A stretch of DNA of 28,401 nucleotides, from the IMG/VR virus record IMGVR_UViG_3300021960_000378, positions 1 through 28,401 of that record. One strand, written 5' to 3'. Below are positions 15,583 through 23,194 of this stretch, in pieces. Position 1 is the first letter of the stretch, and every line of letters starts with the position of its first letter. The notes under the pieces are model-generated. The model had not been told where the DNA came from. It ran no database searches and saw only the letters and a list, made by a program, of their open reading frames with translations. Made by a program: the position numbers and the translations under genes. The DNA comes from a virus.

Positions 15583-16245
15583 ATGTCAAGAACCCTGTCT
15601 GCTGGCGTAACGGAAAACCTAGAAGAAGATGTAATTTACCCCTTCTTTGCAGTTGAACTGTTGTTTGATGTAGGTGATTTCACAGCAGTCGATGGTACAG
15701 TAAACAACCGTATCCTACGTCTGTGGACAGGGTTTGGCACTCTTGTATTTGAAGAAAACACATACTATGGTACTGGTAATCTACTAGAGGTTTCTACTGT
15801 TGAAGAGTCAGCAGAAATGGCTGCTAAAGGGGCTACCTTAACCTTAAGTGGTGTACCTAGTGATGTTATCTCTTTAGCTCTCAGTGAGCCTTATCAAGGT
15901 CGTCAGGCTAGGTTACACTTTGGTCTATTACAGAAGGGTAAGTTGCAGCTTGAAAGCTCTAACTACATCCTACTACAAGATGGTGGTAAGATATTCCTTG
16001 AGGATAATAAGACAAGTTTAACTGAAGTATTCGTTGGTTACATGGATCAGATGAGTATCAATGAAGCCCCAGATACAGCTTCTATACAACTTACCTTAGA
16101 GAATAGATTGATAGACTTAGAACGTGCAAGAGTTGGTCGTTTTACTTCAGAGTATCAGAAGTCTTTATACCCTACAGACAAGGGCTTTGATTTCGTAGAG
16201 AGTATGCAAGACCTTAAATTAAACTGGGGGCGTACTGTTGATTAA
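15583..16245 (+). CDS. Tail tip/hub-associated protein (DUF2163-like)
   Basis: 220 residues. An N-terminal part with EEDVIYPFFAVELLFDV and LRLWTGFGTLVFEENTYYGT, a middle ATLTLSGVPSDVISLAL, and a C-terminus with SEYQKSLYPTDKGFDFVESM and NWGR is the layout of the proteins before the hub in gene-transfer-agent-like tails (DUF2163) and lambda gpL-type proteins. The C-terminal Cys residues that bind an Fe-S cluster in gpL are absent. It overlaps the following GNAT gene by eight bases. Confidence 0.6.
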   Translation: MSRTLSAGVTENLEEDVIYPFFAVELLFDVGDFTAVDGTVNNRILRLWTGFGTLVFEENTYYGTGNLLEVSTVEESAEMAAKGATLTLSGVPSDVISLALSEPYQGRQARLHFGLLQKGKLQLESSNYILLQDGGKIFLEDNKTSLTEVFVGYMDQMSINEAPDTASIQLTLENRLIDLERARVGRFTSEYQKSLYPTDKGFDFVESMQDLKLNWGRTVD

Positions 16246-16687
16246 GTACCAACAAGAGTTTATTGACTCTGTTAAATCCGACATCCTACCCCTGTTACAT
16301 TTAGATTGGCTAGAGATTGAACACCAGAAAGACATCAGAGAGTTTGACCCTGATTGGGAGGCTTATGAAGCTCTTGAACAAGCAGGTATCCTCAAGGTCT
16401 TTACAGTACGATCTGAGAGTAAGTTGGTTGGCTATTATTCCTGTGTCGTTTCCCCTAGTCTACATTCTAGAGGTCTTCTACAAGCTGCTGTAGATGCTAT
16501 CTACTTGCATCCAGACTACAGAAAAGGTTTAACAGGCTACAAGCTCATTAAGTTCGCAGAGAAGTGCCTTAAGGAAGATAACGTAAAGATAATCCTCTTA
16601 GGTACAACAGAAGTAAACCCCATTGACCCTCTCTTATTGAAGCTAGGGTATAGTAAGACAGAAGTTAAATTCGAGAAGGTTTTGTAA
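16238..16687 (+). CDS. GNAT-family N-acetyltransferase in the tail operon
   Basis: 149 residues. The acetyl-CoA-binding motif is seen as IYLHPDYRKGLTGYKLIKFA (R95-K-G-L-T-G100), with an earlier strand SKLVGYYSCVV and a later strand KIILLGTTEV. This is the GNAT fold; the substrate is unknown. The start is TTG, overlapping the preceding gene, with GGGGG as a weak ribosome site. In gene-transfer-agent-like or lambda-like tails this slot holds a peptidoglycan peptidase (NlpC/P60), so the acetyltransferase is unusual here; it may modify a tail protein or a host target. Confidence 0.8.
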   Translation: MIKYQQEFIDSVKSDILPLLHLDWLEIEHQKDIREFDPDWEAYEALEQAGILKVFTVRSESKLVGYYSCVVSPSLHSRGLLQAAVDAIYLHPDYRKGLTGYKLIKFAEKCLKEDNVKIILLGTTEVNPIDPLLLKLGYSKTEVKFEKVL

Positions 16688-16688
16688 G

Positions 16689-19406
16689 ATGGTCGCAACC
16701 GTTGGTGCTTTTCTATTAACTGGTGGTACAGCAGCGGCGGCTACAGCCACTGGTCTTACGCTGGCTTCCTATTATGTAGTTGGTTACCTTGCAACTACTG
16801 CCCTTACAAGTGTAGTTCTTCAAGGTCTTATACCTAAGCCCAGAAGCCCAAGAGGTGCGGGGGGTGGCTCTAATACTGCTAATAGGGGTTATCAAGTTTC
16901 CACTAGAGGGGCTAGACAAGACCATCAGATTATCTACGGTGAAACTCGTGTTGGTGGTGCTATTGTCTTTGATGCAGTATCAGGTGAAAACAACAAGATA
17001 CTTCATCGTATAATTGCTTTTGCTGGACATGAGATTGAGCAATTCTCTACATTCTATTTTGATGATGAAGCTCTTACCCTAACTACAGATGTAGATAGTA
17101 ATGGTGCGACTTATTATAAACCTACAGGGTCAACCAATAAACGTGGGATTACTAGTAGTCGTTATAATAACAATGTTCGTATATACTTAAAGCATGGTGG
17201 GTCAGAGAATACTACAGCTATTCAGTCTCTTATTCAGGCTGGTGTAGATTGGAACTCTGATTACAAACTTCAAGGTGTAGCTTATGCTTACTTTAGACTA
17301 GAGTTTGATGCTGATGTATTCCCTAATAACGTACCAAGTATAACCTGTAAGATTAAAGGTAAGAAAGTTTACGACCCTCGTACAGAGACTACTGCTTGGT
17401 CAGATAACCCTGCCTTATGTGTACGTGATTACCTTACGACAGACAACTATGGTTTAGGAGAAGTTAGCTCCACTATAGATGACGACAAGATTACTATAGC
17501 CGCTGATGTATGTGACTACAAAGACTATGATGTAAACGATCCTGACCCCGCCTCTACTAAAACAGGTGGTACTCGCTTTACCTGCAATGGGGCATTTACT
17601 ACTGGCATGACTCCCCACGACACTCTTACAGAAATTCTTACCTCTATGGGTGGTACTCTGTGGTATGGTCAAGGTAAGTGGAGACTAAAGGCAGCACATT
17701 ATGTTGCACCTACTGTCACATTTACCACAGATGATCTACGGTCTGCTGTTCAAGTGTCTACTCGTCATAGTCGTCGGGATAACTTCAATACAGTTAAAGG
17801 CACATTCCGTGGCCCTGAGACTGACTACCAGCCAACAGACTATGCAGAGGTTACTAATAGTGCCTTCCGTGATGCAGACAATGGTCAAATAAGTGTCTAT
17901 GACTTAGACTTACCTTTCACCGATGACTTTGATATTGCTCGTCGTCTAGCCCTTATTACTTTAGAACGTAATCGACAACAGCTTACTGTTAGAGCTTCTT
18001 TCGGTATGAGAGCTTTCCAAGTGCAAGTTGGTGATGTTATACAGCTTACTCTAGACCGTTTTGGTTGGACTAATAAAGAGTTTGAGGTTATGCAGTGGAC
18101 ATTTGGTCTACAGGAAGAGGGTGACTTACAAGTAGAGTTGACCCTACGTGAGATTTCTGAGAGTGTCTTTGATGATATCGCTGATGGTCAGGTCTACGAG
18201 AGGGATAATACAACACTCCTAAGCCCGTTTGAAGTCCCCACTGTTGCTATTACTCCTGCTAACCAGTATGGTGGTATCTTTAAGGTTGTTAGTGAGAAGC
18301 TACTACGTGAGCTACAACTTGATGTAACTAGCTCAGATATTAGTCGTCTAAACTATGTAGAGGTTCAGTATAGGGTATCAGGAGTGGGTAATTACTTACC
18401 GATTGGTCAAGGGGATGTTGGTCGATACTCAGTCCTTGACTTGGACGAAGGCAACTACGATGCTAGGGTACGTGGTGTTAATACCTTTGGTGTTAAAGGT
18501 GAGTGGTCTTATGTGACTGACTTCACACTAGCTCCACTGGATACTCCCCCAGCAGATATTGATCCTAATGATATGACCTTTGAGATTTCTCAAGGTACTA
18601 TCTTTGTCAACTGGGAACCTATCTCTGATCTTGATTTGTCGTACTACCAACTTAAGTACTCCTCAGACACTTCCACAGCCTCTGTGAGTGATGCTAATGA
18701 TCTTTGGGGTGGTAACTCTAACATTGTGGTTAAACGTGTTGCTAGACCCGCTACAAGTGTTGCTCTACCCGCTAAGTCTGGTACATTCTTGATTAAAGCT
18801 GTTGATAAAGCAGGTAACTACTCTGACAACACAGGTTATGTTGTAGTCCCTGCATCAGCACTTCCAACGCTAGGTGTTGCTGTCACCCAAACTGAGACAA
18901 ACGACTACAACACCAACAGCAATACTAACATCACTGTAGATACAACTACCACTCCAGACGAGATTACAATCACTGATACAAGTGCAGCTACTCCAACTGG
19001 TACATATACCTTTGGTGGAGACTTATCTGGTAGTCAGACTTTGAGTAATCAGACTTATATTGATTTGGGTTCAGCAAGGACAGCTACAGTGTCTTCTACA
19101 CTTACACAAGAACGTCATATCGACTATGCACAAACATGGGACAACATCCCTCAGACTTGGGATACTTGGCCTGATGAATGGAATACATGGACAGACGAAG
19201 ATGCCAACTTCGGTGACTTCTCTAGCGTAGTTGAGGTAAGAGCAACACCCGATGATCCGTCAGGTTCACCTACTTGGGGAGCTTGGGGGCCAGCAGACGG
19301 TTCACAGTTTGTGGGTCGAGGCTTCCAGTTTAGAGTAAGACTAAACGCAAGCAATACAGGGGTATCTCCAGCGGTCACAGCATTAACAGGAACAGTAGGT
19401 TACTAA
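16689..19406 (+). CDS. Tail tip hub / host-specificity protein (J-like)
   Basis: 905 residues, the longest protein. The N-terminus is hydrophobic (LASYYVVGYLATTALTSVVL), then a hub region has DHQIIYGETRVGGAIVFDAV and, near residues 370-470, NFNTVKGTFRGPETDYQPTD and GDVIQLTLDRFGW, features of J-type central hubs. Two fibronectin-III-like segments (about residues 540-610 and 625-720) follow. The C-terminal 96 residues have a tryptophan-rich stretch (815-834, QTWDNIPQTWDTWPDEWNTW) and a small beta domain. The hub closes the tail and contacts the host surface. It overlaps the next gene by one base. Confidence 0.8.
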   Translation: MVATVGAFLLTGGTAAAATATGLTLASYYVVGYLATTALTSVVLQGLIPKPRSPRGAGGGSNTANRGYQVSTRGARQDHQIIYGETRVGGAIVFDAVSGENNKILHRIIAFAGHEIEQFSTFYFDDEALTLTTDVDSNGATYYKPTGSTNKRGITSSRYNNNVRIYLKHGGSENTTAIQSLIQAGVDWNSDYKLQGVAYAYFRLEFDADVFPNNVPSITCKIKGKKVYDPRTETTAWSDNPALCVRDYLTTDNYGLGEVSSTIDDDKITIAADVCDYKDYDVNDPDPASTKTGGTRFTCNGAFTTGMTPHDTLTEILTSMGGTLWYGQGKWRLKAAHYVAPTVTFTTDDLRSAVQVSTRHSRRDNFNTVKGTFRGPETDYQPTDYAEVTNSAFRDADNGQISVYDLDLPFTDDFDIARRLALITLERNRQQLTVRASFGMRAFQVQVGDVIQLTLDRFGWTNKEFEVMQWTFGLQEEGDLQVELTLREISESVFDDIADGQVYERDNTTLLSPFEVPTVAITPANQYGGIFKVVSEKLLRELQLDVTSSDISRLNYVEVQYRVSGVGNYLPIGQGDVGRYSVLDLDEGNYDARVRGVNTFGVKGEWSYVTDFTLAPLDTPPADIDPNDMTFEISQGTIFVNWEPISDLDLSYYQLKYSSDTSTASVSDANDLWGGNSNIVVKRVARPATSVALPAKSGTFLIKAVDKAGNYSDNTGYVVVPASALPTLGVAVTQTETNDYNTNSNTNITVDTTTTPDEITITDTSAATPTGTYTFGGDLSGSQTLSNQTYIDLGSARTATVSSTLTQERHIDYAQTWDNIPQTWDTWPDEWNTWTDEDANFGDFSSVVEVRATPDDPSGSPTWGAWGPADGSQFVGRGFQFRVRLNASNTGVSPAVTALTGTVGY

Positions 19407-19771
19407 TGACACAAAAAAGTTTAACAATCGGAAATGTATCAGCAGCATCAGCCCGTACAGCAATCAACGAAGCATTTGATACTATCAATACACTACATAG
19501 TGGAACTAGTGCGCCTAGTAGTCCAAGTACTTATCAGCTTTGGTTTGATACTACAAATAGCCTACTAAAGATTTATGACGGTGCTGCATGGATTACGATA
19601 GGTAAGCTAGACGCAGCAAATGATGACTTCCATCCCGTCATTGGTAATTGGGAAATCACACACTCTGGTAATGACCTAATCTTTGCCTACAGTGGCTCAA
19701 ACAAGATGAAATTAACTTCTACAGGGAATCTTACTGTAACTGGTGATGTAACTGCATACGGGACTATCTAA
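19406..19771 (+). CDS. Short tail-fibre-like protein
   Basis: 121 residues. It begins SLTIGNVSAASARTAINEAF and has SAPSSPSTYQLWFDTTNSLL, then ends with the beta-repeat motif TSTGNLTVTGDVTAYGTI, the same kind of unit as the shaft of the long fibre at 12609-14723. It may be an adaptor that joins the hub to the adhesin encoded next, or a remnant of a longer fibre. It is joined to both neighbours by single-base overlaps. Confidence 0.65.
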   Translation: MTQKSLTIGNVSAASARTAINEAFDTINTLHSGTSAPSSPSTYQLWFDTTNSLLKIYDGAAWITIGKLDAANDDFHPVIGNWEITHSGNDLIFAYSGSNKMKLTSTGNLTVTGDVTAYGTI

Positions 19772-20745
19772 TGGCTCTGCAAGGTAACAACAACCCTATA
19801 TCCCTGTCAGATATTCAAACTGAGTTTGGTGGGGTCAACCCTATTGGCATGTCTGAATATTACCGTGATGGGCTTTACACCACGTATAATAATACAGGTG
19901 TACCCACGAGTGGTGAGATTGCCATGAGTGACTTCTATAGTACTGTAAAAGCCTTTGAATATGTTGTGTCGTCCAGTACTCAAGAACTTAACTTGTACAG
20001 TGCTGCAACAAGTGCTGGTTGGGATGGACTTATTCCAATACGAGTAACTATCAACTCTGGTGTTTATGTTTGGTCTGATAATACTTCCACTGGTGGCCTA
20101 ACGATCTCTAGTGCATTTAATGGATTACTTCGCATTATTAATAACGGTTATGTTATTGGTCGTGGTGGTAACGGCGGTGGCGGCAATGGTGGCCCTGCTA
20201 TAGTCAACAGTGCAACTGGCGTATTACTAACTAACGCTGTTGGAGCCTTTATCGCAGGTGGCGGTGGAGGCGGCGGAGGTGCTGGCGGTGGCGGTGGTGC
20301 TGGTGGCGGTACAGGTGGAACTTTCGCTACTGCTGGTGGCGCAGGTGGTGCTATTGGTCAATCTGGTTCTGATGGTGGTGTTGTATATGCTGGCGCACTT
20401 GCCTCTCGTGGTGGTGACGGTGGAGGCGCAGGTGGCGGCGGGGGTAACTACGAAGATAGTGGCTCAAGTTTCATCTCTTATGGTGCAGGTGGCGGCGGTG
20501 GTCGTATTCTTCCTGGAGTCGGTGGTTCAGCGCAGTGTAATCCTGGGGCTTATGGCTACGGTGGTGGTGCAGGTGGTTCAGGGAGTAGTGCAGGTACTAC
20601 AGGCTGTAACAACGGCTTCGGCGGTGGTGGAGGCTGGGGTGCTAGAGGTGGGGGTGCTTCTGGTTATGGTCTAGGTGGAGCAGCTATCTCTGGTACAGCA
20701 ATCACTGTTACTAACAATGGTACAATTTATGGAGCTATATCATAG
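19771..20745 (+). CDS. Glycine-rich receptor-binding adhesin candidate
   Basis: 324 residues. The N-terminal part has ISLSDIQTEFG and VPTSGEIAMSDFY, common in phage tail-tip proteins, then a beta domain (to about 130). Residues 131-302 are dominated by Gly tracts (131-141, 163-183, 189-193, 214-225, 238-244, 263-270, 282-290, 293-302) separated by short variable loops; two Cys lie at 256 and 279. It ends VTNNGTIYGAIS. Alternating Gly tracts and loops are known from the polyglycine sandwich of gp38 adhesins of T-even-like phages, where the loops bind receptors; that analogy is inference. It lies last before the lysis genes. Confidence 0.7.
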   Translation: MALQGNNNPISLSDIQTEFGGVNPIGMSEYYRDGLYTTYNNTGVPTSGEIAMSDFYSTVKAFEYVVSSSTQELNLYSAATSAGWDGLIPIRVTINSGVYVWSDNTSTGGLTISSAFNGLLRIINNGYVIGRGGNGGGGNGGPAIVNSATGVLLTNAVGAFIAGGGGGGGGAGGGGGAGGGTGGTFATAGGAGGAIGQSGSDGGVVYAGALASRGGDGGGAGGGGGNYEDSGSSFISYGAGGGGGRILPGVGGSAQCNPGAYGYGGGAGGSGSSAGTTGCNNGFGGGGGWGARGGGASGYGLGGAAISGTAITVTNNGTIYGAIS

Positions 20746-20753
20746 GGTGAATT

Positions 20754-21200
20754 ATGGGATACGTATTAGGTAAAAGAAGTAAAGAAAGATTAGAAGGTGT
20801 AAACCCAGACCTAGTGGCAGTAGTTTGTCGTGCTATTGAGTTATCTGAACAGGACTTTTCTGTGATCTGTGGTCTACGTACCATCCAAGAGCAGGAAGCC
20901 TTGGTAGCTAAAGGTGCTTCACAAACCATGAAGTCTAAACACCTTGAAGGTAATGCTGTAGACCTTATGGCTTGGGTTGATGGTGGCAGATGGGAACTAA
21001 ACCTTTATGATGAAATTGCAGATGCAATGCTTAAAGCTGCTAAAGAGCTAGGGGTGACTATCCGTTGGGGTGCTGCATGGCATAAGAACTTAAATGACTG
21101 GGATGGTACAGCAGAAGACTTAATGAATGAGTACATTGATCTTCGTCGTTCTGAGGGTCGTAGACCCTTCATAGATGCCCCACATTTTGAATTGGCCTAA
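20754..21200 (+). CDS. Endolysin, M15-type peptidase
   Basis: 148 residues. The zinc-peptidase motif SKHLEGNAVDL supplies His63 and Asp70, and the second motif DAPHFEL supplies His144, with Asp141 as probable catalytic acid. These fit the M15C L-alanyl-D-glutamate (T5 endolysin-like) or VanY-like family that cuts peptide stems of peptidoglycan. GLRTIQEQEALVAKGASQT is also typical. There is no signal peptide, so release needs a holin. AGGGTGA precedes the ATG. It opens the lysis gene group. Confidence 0.85.
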   Translation: MGYVLGKRSKERLEGVNPDLVAVVCRAIELSEQDFSVICGLRTIQEQEALVAKGASQTMKSKHLEGNAVDLMAWVDGGRWELNLYDEIADAMLKAAKELGVTIRWGAAWHKNLNDWDGTAEDLMNEYIDLRRSEGRRPFIDAPHFELA

Positions 21201-21202
21201 TC

Positions 21203-21433
21203 ATGTACGAGATGGTAGACTTAGTAATGCAATGGCTGGTAGCTCCTGTCATAGTCGTCGTATGGCACCTGTTTTCCCGATGTAATAAACACGAAACAGA
21301 AATAGCTGTACTTAAATCTCAATTAGAATCATCTAAAGTCTCATATGATCGTGAGATGAAAGAGATGAAAGAAACAATAAAAGCAATATTCCTAAAACTC
21401 GACAGTATAGAACAATCACTGCGGGATAGGTAA
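21203..21433 (+). CDS. Small membrane-anchored coiled-coil protein, lysis region
   Basis: 76 residues. One membrane segment (about 5-24, LVMQWLVAPVIVVVWHLF) is followed by a charged helix with heptad-like spacing (30-76, ETEIAVLKSQLESSKV). An N-terminal anchor plus coiled coil is the form of inner-membrane spanins and of XhlA-type accessory lysis proteins. It follows the endolysin by two bases and abuts the next gene. The exact role cannot be settled from sequence. Confidence 0.65.
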   Translation: MYEMVDLVMQWLVAPVIVVVWHLFSRCNKHETEIAVLKSQLESSKVSYDREMKEMKETIKAIFLKLDSIEQSLRDR

Positions 21434-21898
21434 ATGTTAGACCCAGTTACGATCATTGGTGGTGCCACAGTGGCCTTCAATGCTATCAAGAAAGGCATTG
21501 CCGTAGGAAAAGACTTGCAAGATATGCACGGTCAATTATCCCAATGGGCAGGTGCTATGTCAGACTTAGGTCAAGCAGAAAAACAAACCAATAACCCACC
21601 TTGGTGGAAATCTTTAGGTGGGTCTGTAGAAGCTGAAGCTCTAGAAGTTTGGAATGCCAAGCGTAAGGCAGAAGCCATGAGAGAAGAGCTAAGGCAACAT
21701 ATATCTTTTGTATATGGGCCATCGGCATGGGACGAACTGGTACGTACAGAAGCTAAGATACGTAAACAAAAGAAAGAGCAAGAGTATCGTAAGGCTGAGA
21801 TACAAGAAGCTATTATTACTTGGACAATCTCAGGTTTACTACTGTTGTCTGGTATTGGGGCTATTATATTCTTTGCATGGTTCTTCGCAAACAAATAA
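21434..21898 (+). CDS. Membrane protein of unknown role, lysis region
   Basis: 154 residues. The N-terminus is weakly hydrophobic (DPVTIIGGATVAFNAIKKGI), the middle is charged and helical with YGPSAWDELVRTEAKIRKQK, and a C-terminal membrane segment (127-150) ends near the stop. Similar proteins are common in marine phages, but I know of no tested function. Tail-anchored topology is likely. It is adjacent to the coiled-coil protein and overlapped by a tiny candidate gene, so it probably belongs to the lysis or late membrane group. Confidence 0.65.
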   Translation: MLDPVTIIGGATVAFNAIKKGIAVGKDLQDMHGQLSQWAGAMSDLGQAEKQTNNPPWWKSLGGSVEAEALEVWNAKRKAEAMREELRQHISFVYGPSAWDELVRTEAKIRKQKKEQEYRKAEIQEAIITWTISGLLLLSGIGAIIFFAWFFANK

Positions 21899-22008
21899 TA
21901 AGGTTTAACGATAAGTATCACGTCTATGATAAGGACGGTAAGTTGCTTATTATTACTAGAAGTAAAAGGATAGCTGAGAATGTCTATAACACCAGAGTGG
22001 CTAGATAA
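21877..22008 (+). CDS. Candidate tiny gene, 43 residues
   Basis: ATG at 21877 opens a frame with KYHVYDKDGKLLIITRSKRI, a well-formed beta hairpin and basic helix, ending TAA. It overlaps the preceding gene by 22 bases and the holin candidate by 29. It fills what would otherwise be an 81-base gap in a very compact genome, and the protein looks real, but no strong ribosome site precedes the ATG. Coupled translation from the upstream gene is possible. A non-coding gap remains the alternative. Confidence 0.45.
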   Translation: MVLRKQIIRFNDKYHVYDKDGKLLIITRSKRIAENVYNTRVAR

Positions 22009-22213
22009 GTGGCGTATATGGCCTCGTATGATTATTACACTGTATGGTGTAGCCTTTTATCAGACGACAAACTGGTTTATGAATTTACCTGATCCAACTA
22101 ACGCTCAAGCAGGTTTTGTATCTGTTATTGTTGGTGCAGGTGCAGGTTTCTTTGGGATATATGTAAATGGTAAGAGTTCTCCTAGCAGTAGTGCTGCTCC
22201 TAAGTCTAAGTAG
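21980..22213 (+). CDS. Holin candidate with two membrane segments
   Basis: 77 residues. ITPEWLDKWRIWPRMIITLY leads into a first membrane segment (about 14-33), then LPDPTNAQAGFVSV leads into a second (about 43-62), and the tail is short, polar and ends KSK. Small size, two segments and a charged C-terminus are holin traits. The neighbours (endolysin and spanin candidate) support a hole-forming role. The spanin candidate starts inside its last 47 bases in another frame. Confidence 0.65.
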   Translation: MSITPEWLDKWRIWPRMIITLYGVAFYQTTNWFMNLPDPTNAQAGFVSVIVGAGAGFFGIYVNGKSSPSSSAAPKSK

Positions 22214-22496
22214 TTGTGGGTTAACATCCTTAATTCCTACTGGTGGGACTAACGTAGCAGCTAACACACAAGTCGGTAAAGAGAATAACCAAGGTGTTAA
22301 CACAAGCATTGACCGTAGTGTTAGACCAGTACTACGACCAGAAGGCCCAGTAGAAAATATACAACAAGATAATAGTACGACAAATAATACTGAGATAGAC
22401 CCACTCCTGCTTATACTATTAGTATTGGGGTGGTTAGCCCCATCACCGTCTGAAATTGGAAGAGGCTTACTAAAGCTGTTCAGACGTAAAGAATAA
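22167..22496 (+). CDS. Spanin candidate: lipoprotein with a C-terminal membrane segment
   Basis: 109 residues. A lipoprotein signal (VRVLLAVVLLLSLSSCG, Cys17 as the lipidated residue) is followed by a polar, Asn/Thr-rich linker (GGTNVAANTQVGKENNQGVN) and a C-terminal hydrophobic segment (about 79-91) ending in a basic tail, FRRKE. An outer-membrane lipid anchor plus an inner-membrane segment in one chain is the unimolecular spanin design, which fuses the two membranes at lysis. It starts within the holin candidate, a nested layout often seen in Rz/Rz1 regions. It is the last late gene before the terminator. Confidence 0.75.
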   Translation: MVRVLLAVVLLLSLSSCGLTSLIPTGGTNVAANTQVGKENNQGVNTSIDRSVRPVLRPEGPVENIQQDNSTTNNTEIDPLLLILLVLGWLAPSPSEIGRGLLKLFRRKE

Positions 22497-22522
22497 AATA
22501 TCCATACTCTGCATAAAACTAA

Positions 22523-22558
22523 ACCCCTGAATCCTTAGTTGGACTCAGGGGTCTTTTT
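22523..22558 (+). terminator. Strong, probably bidirectional transcription terminator
   Basis: ACCCCTGAATCC and GGACTCAGGGGT form a 12-position stem with one mismatch around TTAGTT, followed by CTTTTT. On the other strand the same stem is followed by TTTAGTTTTA. It lies between the converging late genes (ending 22496) and the minus-strand operon (ending 22563), so it can serve both. Confidence 0.85.
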
Positions 22559-22562
22559 GTAT

Positions 22563-22709
22563 CTACTCTTCTGATAGACCTAATTTGTTCATACACATAG
22601 CCGTACCTTCATACAGCATTTCTATATCAGCTTCTGCTTTTGTGATCTTACGTAGACAATATGCATTGGCTAGTAGACTGATTAGCAGGATACCTTCTAT
22701 TACACTCAT
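22563..22709 (-). CDS. Tiny membrane protein, 48 residues
   Basis: It starts at 22709 in the ATGA overlap with the DUF3310 gene; AGGA lies upstream. One membrane segment is seen near the N-terminus (VIEGILLISLLANAYCL), then a short charged helix with KAEADIEMLYEG. The frame runs further upstream to a start at 22790, but the overlapping start is better placed. It is the last gene of the minus-strand operon, ending 11 bases from the terminator stem. Function is unknown. Confidence 0.6.
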   Translation of the reverse strand: MSVIEGILLISLLANAYCLRKITKAEADIEMLYEGTAMCMNKLGLSEE

Positions 22710-22924
22710 TTGCGTTCCTGTTGTTGTATTAATGCTTCTAGATACCATCGGGCTTTCTTGAGGTCTTCTACTCCATTCTTGTATCGCCATCGGTGTAGAT
22801 ACTTGGCTACATTCCCACGGTAGTACCCTGTTAGTTCGTCATCGTTAAGGAAGTCTTTGATGTATTCAATACATTCGATAGACCCTTGACCATAGTGTGG
22901 TGGTTGGTTGACGTTATCTGTCAT
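22706..22924 (-). CDS. DUF3310 protein (T7 gp1.7-like)
   Basis: 72 residues. QPPHYGQGSIECIEYI, then GYYRGNVAKYLHRWRYKNG (34-51) and EDLKKARWYLEALI, are the full DUF3310 signature. The T7 relative gp1.7 is a nucleotide kinase, which suggests a nucleotide-related role here, consistent with the reductase and MazG in the same operon; the short form may have only part of that activity. AGGAAGG precedes the start, which overlaps the end of the upstream tiny gene. Confidence 0.85.
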   Translation of the reverse strand: MTDNVNQPPHYGQGSIECIEYIKDFLNDDELTGYYRGNVAKYLHRWRYKNGVEDLKKARWYLEALIQQQERK

Positions 22925-23063
22925 CTTGTCCTTCCTGTTCTACCCATAAGAACTCAGTTAAATACCTTTTTCTAGCCTTATAGAACTCTTTCCAAGAGGG
23001 GAAAGGCCAATAAGTAGGGCGGTTGCCATATTCCTCTGCGTCCCTTTGCCAAATGTCACTCAT
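22914..23063 (-). CDS. Tiny aromatic-rich protein, 49 residues
   Basis: The start at 23063 shares a base with the preceding stop, with AAGGA upstream, and the frame stops at 22914-22916 inside the DUF3310 gene. The sequence is rich in Trp, Tyr and Phe (GNRPTYWPFPSWKEFYKARK), soluble and basic in the middle, with an acidic end. Translational coupling and full use of the space make it a credible gene. No family is recognised. Confidence 0.65.
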   Translation of the reverse strand: MSDIWQRDAEEYGNRPTYWPFPSWKEFYKARKRYLTEFLWVEQEGQDDR

Positions 23064-23194
23064 TAGTAGTCCTTAATCTTATAAACTTCTTTGTAGATTT
23101 TCTCCATGTCGTCGTGACCTTTTCCGTACCCTACAATGTGGCCCATCACAAAACCACAAATAGCTATACAAGTTCCATAGAATATCATTTCCAT
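23063..23194 (-). CDS. Tiny membrane protein, 43 residues
   Basis: ATG overlaps the PhoH stop (TAATG at 23192-23196), and AAGGAG lies eight bases upstream. There is one N-terminal membrane segment (MIFYGTCIAICGFVMGHIVG) followed by a charged tail with KGHDDMEKIYKEVYK. It could insert in the inner membrane with a cytoplasmic tail. Overlaps at both ends support translation. Function is unknown. Confidence 0.65.
   Translation of the reverse strand: MEMIFYGTCIAICGFVMGHIVGYGKGHDDMEKIYKEVYKIKDY

Noticed and set aside
20240-20674. Long plus-strand frame overlapping the glycine-rich adhesin
   Set aside because: It is a by-product of GGT/GGC repeats read one base over; its Val/Ala/Glu monotony and lack of a ribosome site argue against a gene.
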